From Paramacrobiotus metropolitanus (lineage: Eukaryota; Tardigrada; Eutardigrada; Parachela; Macrobiotidae), in NCBI RefSeq assembly GCF_019649055.1, contig NW_026570239.1, positions 124,001-188,000 on the forward strand: a DNA stretch of 64,000 bases, given 5' to 3'. Below are positions 1-12,599 of this stretch, in pieces (the stretch's first letter is position 1; every line of letters begins with the position of its first letter). Both the position numbers and the translations under genes were made by a program. The notes under the pieces were generated by a model. That model saw only the letters and a program-made list of their open reading frames with translations. It searched no databases and was not told the DNA's origin.

Positions 1-2232
1 TCGCGGGAAGGGCGTTAAGCCAGGCCCCGGCGTACTTCGTGCTAACTGCTCTCAGACGTGCTTCTGCTCTTTTATCGTCACCAACATTATTCCACAAAAC
101 GTCGACGTCCTTTTGTATTACCGCGTTATCCCATACGCATTGGTGAACACGTGCCAGATCCAACGGCAACTCGTCACATTCAGACTCCAGCTTCCAATTT
201 TCGCACGCATCGTTGACCAACTGTTCGCTGTTGCCGTTGAAAATTTGAAATGTTAACTGGCGAGTCGAATGCATGGAAGCCAAAAAGGCCGAAGAAGCCA
301 ATGCTTTCGCACGCCGCACACCCAAACCTCCTTTGGCAACAGGGAGCACTGCCTGTGTGTACACAAGTCCGTCCAACTTGGTATTAGTGATTTCTTCTAG
401 AGCATCCTTAACGTGCCTGTCGAAATCATCCAACAGCTCCGGCGCTTTCCAGCACGGACTGCAACGCAGCGTATACATGAGCTTCGGAATGGAGAGGCAG
501 TTCTGCAGAAGGTATAATCCGTGGTGGGCGTTAAGTAATTTCAAGCGTTCTGTAAAAATTTTTAAAGAGGCAGTTTTCTGTTGCAGTGAGTGTTTCACAG
601 CCTCATCAGTTAATGGTGCACCAAGAAACGTTACCGTTTCAGGCTGCAAAACAATCGCACCGGGAGCAATTGAGTGCAGCCTGTTCTTGGCCACCTCGCG
701 TTCTGCTGCATTTCCACCAATTAGCAGCATCTTGCACTTTGCAGGGTTCAGTTGGAGTCCAGCGGCGCTGCTGGCGGCGATGATTGCTGTTAGATCGTCT
801 GCCACTTCTTCCAGTGTGCCTCCCAAAGCACCGTCATCCAGGAAAAACACCCTCAGTTTTGATGACAAACTAGTGCAGAAAAGCAACGAGGCGATGCAGA
901 AAAGCAGTGGTCCTAACGGATCGCCTTGTTGGATCCCCGTGGCGGACGCCACGTTCTCGTCACTACCGCTGCATGACAGCACGGACGACGCTCCATAAGC
1001 ATTCAAAACGAACGGATAATACTCTGGAAAATGTTCTAGAACAGACTGTAACATAACATCACGACGAACAGTGTTAAAAGCATTTCGGAAGTCGATTTCA
1101 AACAGGACTCGTAGGCCAACGTTCTCTTCGGAAATGAAACTTCTGACGGCGTGTACTGCTGCCTCTGCTCCGCCGCGTGTACCACATCCAACTTGGACGG
1201 GAGTAAACAGTTCCATCGCTTTCTTTCCACACCGCTTTGCAACAATCCTGGCTGCCAGTCTTCGTAGAACGTTACCCACAGCAATAGGCCGAACGCCGCC
1301 ATCCTTTGACAGGGCAATCAGGTTTGCGCCAAACAGAGCAGGTCTTAGCTCCTCCGGTAACTTACCTGCCACGATAAAATTAACTAACTTGCAGAGTGCA
1401 ATACATAACGGAGACTCTACGGCATCTTTACAGCTCAGCATATCTTTGATGTGCTGGGGACGTAAGCCATCCAGACCTCCTACAGAGCCGCTGGGAAAGC
1501 TAAAAACGGCACTAATAACTTCAGCGGCTGTAACAGGAGTAAATGCTGGTATGTCGATGGCGCTAAGTGAGGGGAAAACAGTGTCGATAGGGGCATCGGG
1601 ATGCTTTGAGTGCAGAACAGACAAAACTTGAGCGTCTATCTTCAAAACACTTTCTTCCGACGCCAAGCGAGCAACTGCTTTGTGAACAGAGCACTCGTTA
1701 ATATACGATTCAACCATACGGCGTAGGTGCTCTGCATCATTTGTCGACTGGTTACCGCCACGGGTACGGCTTGCGGGGGTGCTGCTAGGGGGGACCTAAC
1801 TCGGCTTTCAAAATCACGTAGCTGACGTCGAAAACGTCCGGTAAGAGTTTCTTTCTTCTTTGACGAAACCTCTCCATCAGTAGCGAAGCACTGTGAGGCG
1901 AACAGGAGCAGGGAAGTCCAGTTGACAATGGTGGGTTCCTTCACACATTGCTCAATAGCTCTAGCAACGGTTTCTGCTGCTAGTGCACGGGCTGCTCTTA
2001 GGATTAACTTGTTAATTTTCCCCGTGCTCCTCGCCTTTTTAAGTAAATTTATGACAGTCTCGGAGGATGACTGTGAAGGGACGCCAGTAGATTGCGAGGA
2101 GGAGGGGCAGGAGGAGGCAATCGGGACTTGCTCCAGCGTAGAGGACAAAGTTTTCGGGCAGGCATTTTTGTGGTTCCCCCATCCACGTAATTCCTTGCCA
2201 CATCCCGAACACGTAAACGGCTGCGAGGGCAT
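1..2232 (-). pseudogene. Non-LTR retrotransposon polyprotein (zinc finger + reverse transcriptase), partial, frameshifted
   Basis: This minus-strand open frame runs off the left window edge. The first ATG (2230-2232) opens a protein with a C2H2-type finger near its N-terminus (CSGCGKEL... HKNACP). A second frame, open from about 1795 to 1, carries reverse transcriptase blocks: GIQQGDPLGPLLF near 903-940 and FLDDG near 829-846, followed by a thumb-like region. The two frames differ by one base; the likely slip is the C6 run near 1790, since an in-frame TAG lies just upstream of it in the RT frame. A single N-terminal finger with this RT type fits elements that use a restriction-like endonuclease, and the relative at 8.1-9.5 kb shows such a C-terminus. 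The reaction would be target-primed reverse transcription of its own RNA. The frameshift may be real or an assembly error. Confidence 0.85.
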
Positions 2233-2399
2233 AAGATGGCTGCAAACGAAAGTACAAGGGCAGAAACAAAGTTCTATCGAACAGAAGATGTCGACCCAGA
2301 ACCGAGGAAACGACGTAACCAAATTACCTGGGGTTCATTCAACATTCCCCCCAAGTAAATTTGCGGAAGCCCGAGCAGAATCACAGGAACCAGCATAAA

Positions 2400-4060
2400 A
2401 ACTTTTCCAAATATTCCAGAGGTATCATAGGCCCACCATCGTGTAATATTGTAAATAAATATTCACCAAATACCATAAATGTTAATTATTAATATTATCG
2501 CCCCAGTACCAACAACGCTACCCCGCTACGATAACCACTAGCAGAACCATTAATTAACAGCAGTCACCATGCGTGCGTTCCACAGCATGCGTGTTAGACC
2601 GACATGGTGGAGGACTTCCTCTCTATAAATTCCGTTGTTATGATCGTAGGTTGTTTTTATTGGTTTTATTTCAAGGAAGAGATGTTAGACGACAATTTAA
2701 AGTGCAGAACTGGTAGCCTTACCGAGTCCATAAGGTCCAGAGGGTGACCAAACATGGTCAAAACTGACCAAACGGGGCTCCCGGCGGTCTTGCTTGTCTT
2801 GACCGCCAGCCACACATCAGATAATTACCAAAAAAACCAGAGGAGAAGTAACCGTATCGTATACCGGACCGTATATCGCGACTGTGGGGCGATAATAATC
2901 TATTGACTCAACGTCGGCTGTACCAGTGGCGCAAATAGCTGTATCGGCTATGCAGTGCATTGCTTGTGTGTAGCGCGTTATTATTGCCATGCACTGCAAT
3001 GGCTACTTTATTGTTCCTGGGAGAATTCGTATGTTCTTTGCTAATTTCAACCGAATTAAACTATAGTAATGAGACAGAAATCCTGTAAATGTTATTAAGC
3101 TCGCGTTATTAATACTCTTCCAGTTGAGCTTTTGCCCTTGCATCAAAATGCTCAAACACATCAACTGGACCTTCCGGTTCATGAGCGCTCGTGCCTCGTA
3201 ACCTTTAGAAATCAATCTGTGCAAAATAATCCGAGAATTTAACGTATAGGAGAAAAGACTCAGAAGTCCTGTCTTCCTTTCTGAACACTAACATTTGAAG
3301 TTTTGTAAAGACTTAAGTGACCGGTTGTTTCCAGCAGCACTTTACTGACCTTGCTGCGCGATACTTCCGTATTTCTCAATAATTGGTCGCTTCACTCACT
3401 TGTAAAACACTTTGAAGAAGTTGGACACTGGTCATTTAACGATGGTGATCAGCGCAGACTTGTTTCCTGTTATTTATCTCCGGTATCCCATTCATTTCCA
3501 CGACCAGATACACCATTACTTCCACTGTACACGTCAATCGGACTGCGTACAGTACACGTTTTCTACATTAAGTCCGATGACCAGTTGTCCTAGACATAAG
3601 CAGAAGCAGTGCCAACTCTATACATAGAGTTGGTCCTGGCAGGAGTGACCAACTATTGCGAAATACCCAAGTAGCACTTACGTAATGGTGTATATCAGTG
3701 CTTTTTTGTTTAAAACTTTTCCTTGACCACTGGTGATCTCGATGATCATCACAATGCATCCATCTTGAAGTACTCGTTGAGATCTATCGTTCGAGCTACA
3801 TATTAACATATTCTATGCGATTTTTTTATCAGTTGTTATAAACGGCAGTGGATAACATGTCGGCGAAACATGGTTACCATGCCTGTTAGGCCGACATGGT
3901 CATCTCCTGCTGACCTATGGCCGCTAAAATTTTTTTTTGGAAAAAATATTTTTCTCTTAATTAAATTTTTCTGTCCCAGACTGCCAATTTTCAAAACTGT
4001 AGTCCCATCCCTTCTAGTACCCGGTTTTCCTGGGTTAATAGAGGTTTATACGGGATAAGT
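2400..4060. other. Gene-poor spacer
   Basis: I see no convincing coding potential here; all open frames are short and unlike known proteins. A 23-bp sequence (CATGCNTGTTAGRCCGACATGG) occurs at 2586 and again at 3879. The second copy sits in a small inverted repeat (3857-3901). Confidence 0.5.
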
Positions 4061-4073
4061 TGGGCAATAATTT

Positions 4074-4158
4074 GATGCGAACATACTGCTAAGGAAGCAG
4101 CCGGTGCAAGGTACTCCCTACCTTCTTGCACCGGCTGCTTCCCTAGCAGTATCGCATC
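4074..4158. repeat. Long near-perfect hairpin
   Basis: The arms GATGCGA/TACTGCTAAGGAAGCAGCC and their reverse complements pair over about 37 bp around a very short loop, with a 3-nt bulge and one mismatch. The size (~85 nt) is compatible with a miRNA precursor or a minimal MITE. There is no coding context. Confidence 0.65.
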
Positions 4159-4316
4159 ATTGAATTTGGCGTTCTCCGATCAATGGCACCCTATTAATGC
4201 CAGGCGGGCATCGATAAAGAAATCGTCAAATTCGAATCCAAAATCTGACACTGCCAGCCGCTGTTTGCAGGCTTTGGTTGTTTATCGGCGACCCCTGATA
4301 CATTATACGCAAAGGT

Positions 4317-4401
4317 GGACGATTGAATACGGTATGTCTATCGTTACACCTAGAGACAGCGGGAAGTAGCGACCTAGACATAGTGCCGTATTCAATCGTC
4401 G
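4317..4401. repeat. Imperfect hairpin
   Basis: GGACGATTGAATACGGTATG at the left is repeated inverted near 4380-4401 with a small internal loop, giving a stem of about 22 bp around a ~40-nt loop. It lies about 160 bp from the previous hairpin. The function is unknown. Confidence 0.5.
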
Positions 4402-4404
4402 CCT

Positions 4405-7400
4405 ATTCCTGGGCTTCCGACTACAATAATCACGTTTACGGCGTACCGCATGATGTGCTTACAGCGCACCTCACGCCGGCAAAGCTCTTAAAAACGAAAC
4501 AATATGAACGGACCATGGAGTAACAGGCTTATATAGATCCATTTGTCGTTAGTGGCATCAAATTCTGATGATGACGGTTGGATCTGGAGGCAGCTTACTG
4601 TCAACCAATTTCCGTATTTCCGACTTCCTTTTGCCGCTTACTGTGGATGCACTAATGCATTTTGTCGCCTGTCAACCGCCTCGATGTAATCGTTAAAAAT
4701 GATCCGGAACATTGGCAATCGAGCTCCGTCGATGGTGCATTGATTGGTCTGCCTGCAGGCACGAAGGTTACGCAAACGGGTAGCAGTTGATAATTAATGA
4801 TTCAGCGATGTTATTTTTATTAGAAATACTTTCGCTACATGCCTATGTCGTATTCAAGACTTGTATGACCACCATAAGTTGCATTCGCCATTAGCAGCTA
4901 ACGCACGGTTAAATACAAAAAATCCAGCACTCACTTGTCTTCAGCACTCACTTGTCTTGAAAATTCAGCACTCACTTGCGCAGAACCGGCTTGTGGGTTA
5001 CAGTCTGCTTGGACTGAGTTAGAGTCAGTCCGTTCTCTGTAAGTAGCGGTAGCCCGCTGTTTAAAGAGTTACGGTAAATGTATGTTTCCGTTTGTGGCGA
5101 CTGTTTGTTACAGTAAAAAAATGCGCCCGTTGGTGCAATGACAGACCCGAGTGGAGACCACAGAATTAAACCCGTTTATTAGGCCAGGGTCATAAAGATG
5201 GAGAGACAGTTAAAGGAAGAAATATCCTGAGGTCAAAAAGAGGGACGGAATTTCTGTGATCATAAGGCAATGAATCCGGCAGCCTAAAGAATTAAAGATG
5301 TTCAGAGCCTCGTGCTTGAACTGATTTAAACAGGGAAAAGTACTGAAGGTGGAATAGTTTATTAAAGTAATTGTGGTACATGGACTGTCTTACAGAGACT
5401 TACCATTAGTACATACAGATAAAGGCGCAGCTCGGCAGCTGCCAGCCAGTGTGTTCTGCCGAATACGTGTATTCATAAATACTGTACTTGGATTATTTTG
5501 ACAAAATTTAATGTCTAATGCATTGCCTTTTTTAACCGACCCGTAGACAATTACTCAGATTTCATGGTTACTAATATACTGTAAACAGTAAAATATCAGG
5601 TGCCGCACTTCAAGCTGATAAGTCACGTACCGCCGGTACCGGCACATAAATCAGAAGTCACTCGCTTGGTGCGGAACTCCTCTTTGTAATTGTGATGAGA
5701 GATGAGATGTGATGAGATGAGGTATGAGATATGCAGCTGAGGAATGGTAGTATGTCTTACTTGTTAATACTGTGCGAGCATAATAGCTAACGAAGTTCCG
5801 TTTCATGATGACATTGTGGGAGTTTGCTGGTGGCTAGGTGGGACATCAGAAGTAGCCGCAGATCTTTCATTCACGGACTAAAAATTCACCACATTGTTTT
5901 TTTTCAGTTCGATTCTAATTAAGGGAAATGGCCCGGTACAAGGTACCAAATTCGTGTACATACACGAAAACTTCACGTTCGCGCATTCCCAATTTATACA
6001 TTTCTGCTTCGATTTATGACAGTCTATAGCCAGATGATTTGTATACAATGGCGTGAAAACCATTTGTGCCGGTTCGGGAGTTATGGCTGTTAGAAAATTC
6101 CAAAAAGTTTAAATGCATTCAGGTGTACCAGAAGTCTCGTTTTCAACCGATATTCAAATTTCGCACCTAAATTCGCATGGCCATGGCGATCGTTTTTACA
6201 CCGATCCAGACTTCCATGATGTTTTTCAAATTTTAAAATGAATTTTTAAATTTTTGGAATTCATTTTAGAAATTGGAAAACCATGCTAGAACAGTGGATT
6301 GTTGTAAAAACGTTCTTCGTGGTTATTTGCATTTACGTGCAAAATTTGAGCGTCTTCAAAGCTTATAGATAGTGCCGAGTTTTGTTCAAAAGTTCCAGTC
6401 TTGCTAGTTCCACTTTAGACGGAATAATGCCGACTGCAGTAAAGTGGACATCGGAAAGTCAGCAACGCTTAGTTTTATGTCATCATGATTATTAATTTTC
6501 GTTCTCAAAGTCGTTGAAAACTTTACGTATCAAGTACCAACTTAAGTAGACGAAGAGATGGGAATAGCCAAAGGTGGTGCGAATAGGCAAAACGAGGTAA
6601 AAGGTGGTGGCAGTATATCAAAAGGCAATAGCCAATGGTTGTGAGTTGCGACAGGGTAATGAGAACAGCCATTTCCAAAGTTTAAACACAGTTAGATCAT
6701 AGATGTTCGTACGTCATTTGAAATCCTTATTAGGATCGAACGTCTTGTAATTTTGCAAAAACGTGCACATAACATGAGAATCGTTTAGACACAAAACCGG
6801 AATTTTCTGCTTTTCCTTGATTTTAAAATGAATTTCTAAATGCAAAGGTAAATGATGTACCATCTCACTTCCTCAAAATATTTATTTAGTAGTTAAATAA
6901 TTGAATAAATTATTAATTAAATATTGCGTCTGTTTTTTTTTGTATTGTATTGGTCTTTACTTAGACAGTATATGAACCTTCGCGTGCAGTTGCAGAACGT
7001 CCTCTTACCACGTTCTCGAACATGTCACAGCGAGAAAACTTAGTTTTCGTTTTGACAAAGACAATCTCCTTTCTCTTTTTTACAGAGAATTTTTCTTTCC
7101 TTTTTCGTACCCTAAAAACCCCTTCTTTTTGACCACAAAAAATTCCTTCCTTTAACTTGCTCTTTCTCCTTTTAACCAAAAATATCTCTTTCTTTAATTT
7201 TCCCTCCGTCTTTTTGACCCTAGCCGTTTTGTGCTTATGGGTGATACATATAAAAGCTCTATCTAATAAATACTATTTTACTAATAATAGTAAGTAAATA
7301 AAAGTAATTAAGGGTACGATGGAAAAGCGAAAAGTATGTAAAAGTAAGGAGGGTAGGTTTCGAAAAACAAAAAAGTGAAGTAAATAGTGAAATCTGCGGC

Positions 7401-7950
7401 AGGAAGAAAAGAAAAAGTAAGTGAGCAGCTGGGGCAATAGTAAATACTCGTACATGCAACACTGATAGGGATATTGTTGTACCCGACAATGTACAGAAGC
7501 AACAGCAGACTCAGAGACGAGTACGTTCTTACTACAAGTATAAGTAATATAAACACAAATGTAAAGCTGTTCAAAGTTAAATATTTAAGCAGCGCTTGCA
7601 TTTTTTTCTTATGCGGGTGGCTGTTGCCAATAAGTCGTGTTATACAAACCTTAATTGTTGCCAATATTAGCGAGTATTCTGCCTGTGAATGCAAGCACCG
7701 GACAACCGGCATTATCGCAAGACGTAATCAATAATTTTGAATGCAGTTTTAGTTACGACAAAATGCAGTTGCTAATTACACTTAATTTTAGAGACTGCGT
7801 ATAATATTGTCCGCATTTCTTATGGAATTTTACATAATAAAACTAATATATATTCTAATTGAAACTTATATTCTAATAAAACTTATAATATAACTTATAT
7901 TATAATAATATAAGTACATTATATACTAATATAACTTATATAATAATATA
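4405..7950. other. Gene-poor spacer with short direct repeats
   Basis: No supported gene. The 13-mer CAGCACTCACTTG occurs three times at about 4927-4980. GATGAGAT-like runs occur near 5695-5735. A pyrimidine-rich stretch at 7040-7210 produces a spurious Lys-rich open frame on the minus strand. Confidence 0.5.
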
Positions 7951-7959
7951 ATATATAAC

Positions 7960-8044
<85 letters not shown>

Positions 8045-8100
8045 ACATATATAACATAACATATATATATATATAATATATATATATATAATATATAACT
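7855..8100. repeat. AT microsatellite, (AT)n
   Basis: A pure AT dinucleotide run covers roughly 7963-8037, flanked by imperfect TATAATAT repeats. It abuts the 5' end of the truncated retrotransposon that begins near 8115. Confidence 0.95.
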
Positions 8101-8111
8101 TATATACTAAT

Positions 8112-9700
8112 TTATACTTTGGATAACGGCACGTGCGGCGGGGATCCGGTTGTCGTATTGGGAGATTTCATGACTGTAATGGAAAAAGAACGCACACTCG
8201 GTTTGCAGCTGAACTTGTCGAAATGTGAGTTGCACGTTTTTGGTGGCACTGAATCAGAAAGCAATGAAGTCGATGAAAGTTTCCACTCTATTTCACCTGA
8301 GATTCAGCTGGATTCGTCGGAGCAGTTGGACCTCCTTGGATCACCACTTACTGATTTGGCGATCGGATGAGTGTTAGATGGAAAGATCGGTTTGATACGA
8401 TGTCTGACTGATATGCTGGGTGTGTTACCAGCGCATCAGTCATTGTTCCTTTTGAAGAACAGTCTTTCGCTGCCGAGATTGTTGTTTACTCTTAGGTGCG
8501 CCCCGTGTTGGAAGTGTCCAGATAAACTGCGCCAGTTTGACGACACCGTGAGGGAAAAAGCGGAGGAAATTACGAATGTAGAAATGTCCGAAACCGTGTG
8601 GCGACAAGCAATTTTACCTGATCGCCTTGAAGGAATCGGCCTTTGTAGGGCGGAGGATGTAGCGTTGTCTGCATATCTATCTTCGTGTTACGCTACGGAT
8701 CCTCTGGTCTGTGAGATTATTCCGGATGCTGGTCAAAGCCTTAGAGAAAATGTGGTTAAGGTGTATCAAGAGAAACTTGGAGAAGACCCACCGTCTATGC
8801 AGAGCCGTCGTTTCCAGTCTGCGTGCACCGGTTTGATGTACGACAAAATGGACTATGCCGACGTTATCACTAAAGCTCGCTTGTTAGCCCTGTCCACGAA
8901 AGAGTCATCTGCATGGTTGTCGGCGCTGCCTGTGTCCAGTTTGGGAAACCTTCTTGATGACGTTAGTTTACGAGTGGCTGTGGCTTTGCGTTAAGGTGAT
9001 TTATTTGTAATGAGCACAAAATTAATGCCGTTGTGGCGAAATGGTTGAAAGGTACGGTCATCATGGCCTTTGCTGTAAGAAAAGTGCAGGGCGGATGCGG
9101 CGCCATAGCGCGCTTAACAACATACTTCAGCGGACTTGCGGATCTGCAAAAATATCCGCCGTCTTGGAACGTCCCGGACTTGATAGGGAAACTGGAAAAC
9201 GACCAGATGGCATAACTCTGTATCCTTGGAAATATGGAAAATCTTTTGTGTGGGATGTCACTGTAGCTAACACGCTAGCGGCAACATATATCGGTCAAAC
9301 CTCTGACCACCATGGCGCTGCCGCGGAAGCCGCTGAGGTTCGAAAACTGGGAAAATATAAGAAGCTGAGGGATCGTTACATTGTACAGGCTTTTGCTTTC
9401 AAAACTATGGGATGTTGTGGACCAGTGGTTTTATCTCCAGTGGACCAAGCACAAGTGGTTTTATCTCGGATCTGGCCAAACGGATTGGGGAGCAGACTGG
9501 AGAAAGCCGTGCGAAACAGTTTTTGTTGCTAGCGTTGCAGTTTTGAAATACAACGAGGCAATGCTGCCTGTGCTCTTGGTACAGTTGAGTGCAGTCGCAA
9601 TCTTGATGAACTGTTTTTGGTTTTCTAGAGGTCTTATTTCCAGTCTGTCTGTAATCAATAATAATTTTATGAAATTAAAAAAAAATATCTATCCATATAA
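8112..9700 (+). pseudogene. 5'-truncated non-LTR retrotransposon copy, with restriction-like endonuclease domain
   Basis: Homologous by eye to the element at 1-2232. It begins at the RT catalytic motif, which reads TLDNG here instead of FLDDG. It continues through the thumb (LLGSPLTD, LRCAPCWKCPDKL, also seen in the other copy). Stops occur at 8368 and 8992, and the frame changes near 9030. The C-terminal part (9041-9532) has HHGLCC and then KRPDGITLYPWKYGK and WDVTVANT. The spacing of these residues fits the PD-(D/E)XK restriction-like endonuclease found at the end of such elements. An A-rich tract near 9680 may be the 3' tail. The copy is dead: three or more disruptions and a catalytic Asp-to-Asn change. 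Confidence 0.85.
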
Positions 9701-10106
9701 AAGAATAAGAAGGTGCACATAATTTGTGTGTGTGGTCTAAATCATAGACACGTTCAACGAAACTTGAATGTCACCTGTTTACTGCTTTCAGTATGTTGAT
9801 GTGAAGTGTTAGAACTGGAAATGTAGTACGTGTGCGTAATCCAATAGCTGATCTATGAGTGTACCTATTGTTTTTTTCAGTGACTCGTTAGTTTAATTAC
9901 AATAATAATAAAATCACAGCATAGCTGCCAAGAAAAACAACACTGCGCACCAACAGGCTGATTAATGATGAATGTTATGTCACCAACTGTGCATATAAGC
10001 GAATGGTGTGCAGAACATCTATGAACATCTTGTGGACATCACTGAATGAACAACTGCGGATGTGTCTGAGTTGGTTCGTTAGTACAGGTAGTACGGTAGT
10101 CGGTTA

Positions 10107-10247
10107 CTGTATTTTTACAAGTTTAAGGAACGCTCCAGGGGCCGGGCCGCGCGCACGGGTTGTCGGTCACTTTGAAACCAAAGCAACCGACTGTCCGGCC
10201 ACGCTGGCCATGCCCCCACCATGTTCCTTAAACTTGTGAAAATACAG
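10107..10247. mobile_element. 141-bp MITE with TA target duplication
   Basis: The terminal inverted repeats (CTGTATTTTTACAAGTTTAA and its near-exact inverse) are about 25 bp long and flanked by TA on both sides, as expected for a Tc1/mariner-derived MITE. The interior is GC-rich, with a further imperfect inverted repeat and no coding potential. Confidence 0.75.
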
Positions 10248-10802
10248 TATCACTTTCGTACAGACCACTATTTAATTTTTAAGAAAAAGTATGATTGTGG
10301 ATAATTTTCCAACTTGGCCGATCCATCGCCATTATTGTTCCCTGGTTCTGTTACTGTACACACAACAATGCAACATAGAAATGGGGGGTGCTTTATTGTT
10401 TACTGACAAACACACCCGCGTACATGCGGGAACAACCTCTAAAAGAAAAAATAATTTTAAATCCCGTTCATCGCCGGACGCAGTGCCAAGTGTGAGCGCA
10501 TACATTGCGAACGGCTGCTATATATACTGCATGCTGACCATTGCCCAGAATACTAACAGACAGAGCAGACCACTGCGTTCCGCCCACCGCCACCAGGTCC
10601 AATAATATGCAGATTGTTGCCATAATCTTTCCCGTTTATTGACCTAGGCACAACTCCCACAGCCTGAGTAATTACATACAATATAAGATGACTATGTGCA
10701 CTAGTAAGCTACTGAAGCTGTAAAATTCTCATCGCCGCAAAATATTGGCGGAGCCAGCACTACTGTAGAAGTATTCGTTGATGGTGTTGTATGGTCACTT
10801 AT

Positions 10803-12473
10803 GTGTAACCGACCAGAACGTCCGGACGACCAAGACGTCCGGCGGACGTTTTGGTCGTTAAACCGACCTAACCGTCCGGGGGCCAAAAAAACGTCCGCCT
10901 TAAATTTTGCCCACCCATTTTTTTTGCGTTCTGGGTGGGACCTGAAGCTCCTGAGAGCCTTTTGAACCCTGACACTTTGGACGGAGTACTATTTCAGCCC
11001 GGACACTCTGGTCGGAGTACTATTTCAGCCCGGGAACTTTGGATGGAGTAATATTTCAGCCAGGCTGAAAGAGTACTCCGTCCAAAGAGTCCGGGCTGAA
11101 TTAGAACTCCGTCCAAAGTGTCCGGACTGAAATAGTACTCCGACCAAAGTGTCCGGGCTGAAATGGTACTCCGACCAAAGTGTCCGGGCTGAAGTAGTAC
11201 TTCGACCAAAGTGTCCGGGCTGAAATGGTACTCCGACCAAAGTGTCCGGGCTGAAATGGTAATAGTACTCCGTCTAAAGTGTCCGGGCTGAAATAGTACT
11301 CCGTCCAAAGTGTCCGGGCTGAAGTAGTGCTCCGACCAAAGTGTCCGGGCTGAAGTAGTACTCCGACCAAAGTGTCCGGGCTGAAGGAGTACTTCGACCA
11401 AAGTGTCCGGGCTGAAATGATAATAGTACTCCGTCTAAAGTGTTCGGGCTGAAATAGTACTCCGACCAGAGTGTCCGGGCTGAAATGGTAATAGTACTCC
11501 GTCTAAAGTGTCTGGGCTGAAGTAGTACTCCGACCAAAGTGTCCGGGCTGAATCAGTACTCCGTCCAAAGTGTCCAGGCTGAAATAGTACTCCGACCAAA
11601 GTGTCCGGGCTGAAATGGTACTCCGTCCAAAGTGTCCGGGCTGAATTAGTACTCCGTCCAAAGTGTCCGGACTGAAATAGTACTCCGACCAAAGTGTCCG
11701 GGCTGAAATGGTACTCCGACCAAAGTGTCCGGGCTGAAGTAGTACTTCGACCAAAGTGTCCGGGCTGAAATGATAATAGTACTCCGTCTAAAGTGTCCGG
11801 GCTGAAATTGTACTCCGACCAAAGTGTCCGGGCTGAAATGGTACTCCGACCAAAGTGTCCGGGCTGAAATGGTAATAGTACTCCGTCCAAAGTGTCCGGG
11901 CTGAAATGGTACTCCGTCCAAAGTGTCCGGGCTGAAATAGTACTCCGTCCAAAGTGTCCGGGCTGAAATAGTACTCCGACCAAAGTGTCCGGGCTGAAAT
12001 GGTACTCCGACCAAAGTGTCCGGGCTGAAATGGTACTCCGTCCAAAGTGTCCGGGCTGAAGTAGTACTCCGACCGAAGTGTCCGGGCTGAAGTAGTGCTC
12101 CGACCAAAGTGTCCGGGCTGAAGTAGTACTCCGACCAAAGTGTCCGGGCTGAAGTAGTACTTCGACCAAAGTGTCCGGGCTGAAGTAGTACTTCGACCAA
12201 AGTGTCCGGGCTGAAATGGTAATAGTACTCCGTCTAAAGTGTCCGGGTTGAATTAGTACTCCGTCCAAAGAGTCCGGGCTGAAATAGTACTCCGACCAAA
12301 GTGTTCGGGTTCAAAAGGCTCTCAGGAGCTTCAGGTTCCACCCAGAACGCAAAAAAAATGGGTGGGCAAAATTTACGGCGGACGTTTTTTTGGCCCCCGT
12401 ACGGTTTGGTTGGTTTAACGACCAAAACGTCCGCCGGACGTCTTGGTCGTCCGGACGTTTTGGTCGGTTACAC
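10803..12473. mobile_element. 1.67-kb non-autonomous inverted-repeat element filled with a 31-bp satellite
   Basis: Terminal inverted repeats of about 175 bp begin GTGTAACCGACCA and end TGGTCGGTTACAC. The 4 bp TTAT flank both ends (10799-10802 and 12474-12477), a likely target duplication. Between the arms lies a tandem array and no transposase. The terminal arms themselves contain internal palindromes (ACGTCCGG/CCGGACGT). The superfamily is not clear; a 4-bp duplication is compatible with several groups. Confidence 0.85.
10980..12305. repeat. 31-bp tandem repeat array (~40 copies)
   Basis: The unit is about 31 bp, with the core CCGACCAAAGTGTCCGGGCT. Variants carry CCGTCCAAAG or CCGTCTAAAG, and some units have a 6-bp insertion (TAATAG). 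It fills the inverted-repeat element. Long minus-strand open frames here are products of the repeat period, not genes. Confidence 0.95.
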
Positions 12474-12599
12474 TTATAACAGTTACAGGAGGAAAATAGG
12501 CGGATGGTCGCAAGCGCATGCTACATTTCCGCAAACTGTGCGGCAGTGCTAAAAGTAAAGTACTTACCTTTACTTTTTGCCCAATAAAAATCGATTGTA

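Noticed and set aside
273-1631. Plus-strand open frames over the left-edge retrotransposon
   Set aside because: They are antisense to a clear reverse transcriptase on the minus strand and match no protein.
6961-7179. Lys-rich 72-codon frame
   Set aside because: Low-complexity translation of a pyrimidine-rich stretch; no homology or context.
10994-12268. Minus-strand frames up to 277 codons in the satellite
   Set aside because: They arise from a 31-bp tandem repeat read in shifting frames; all say the same few words and have no start or splice context.
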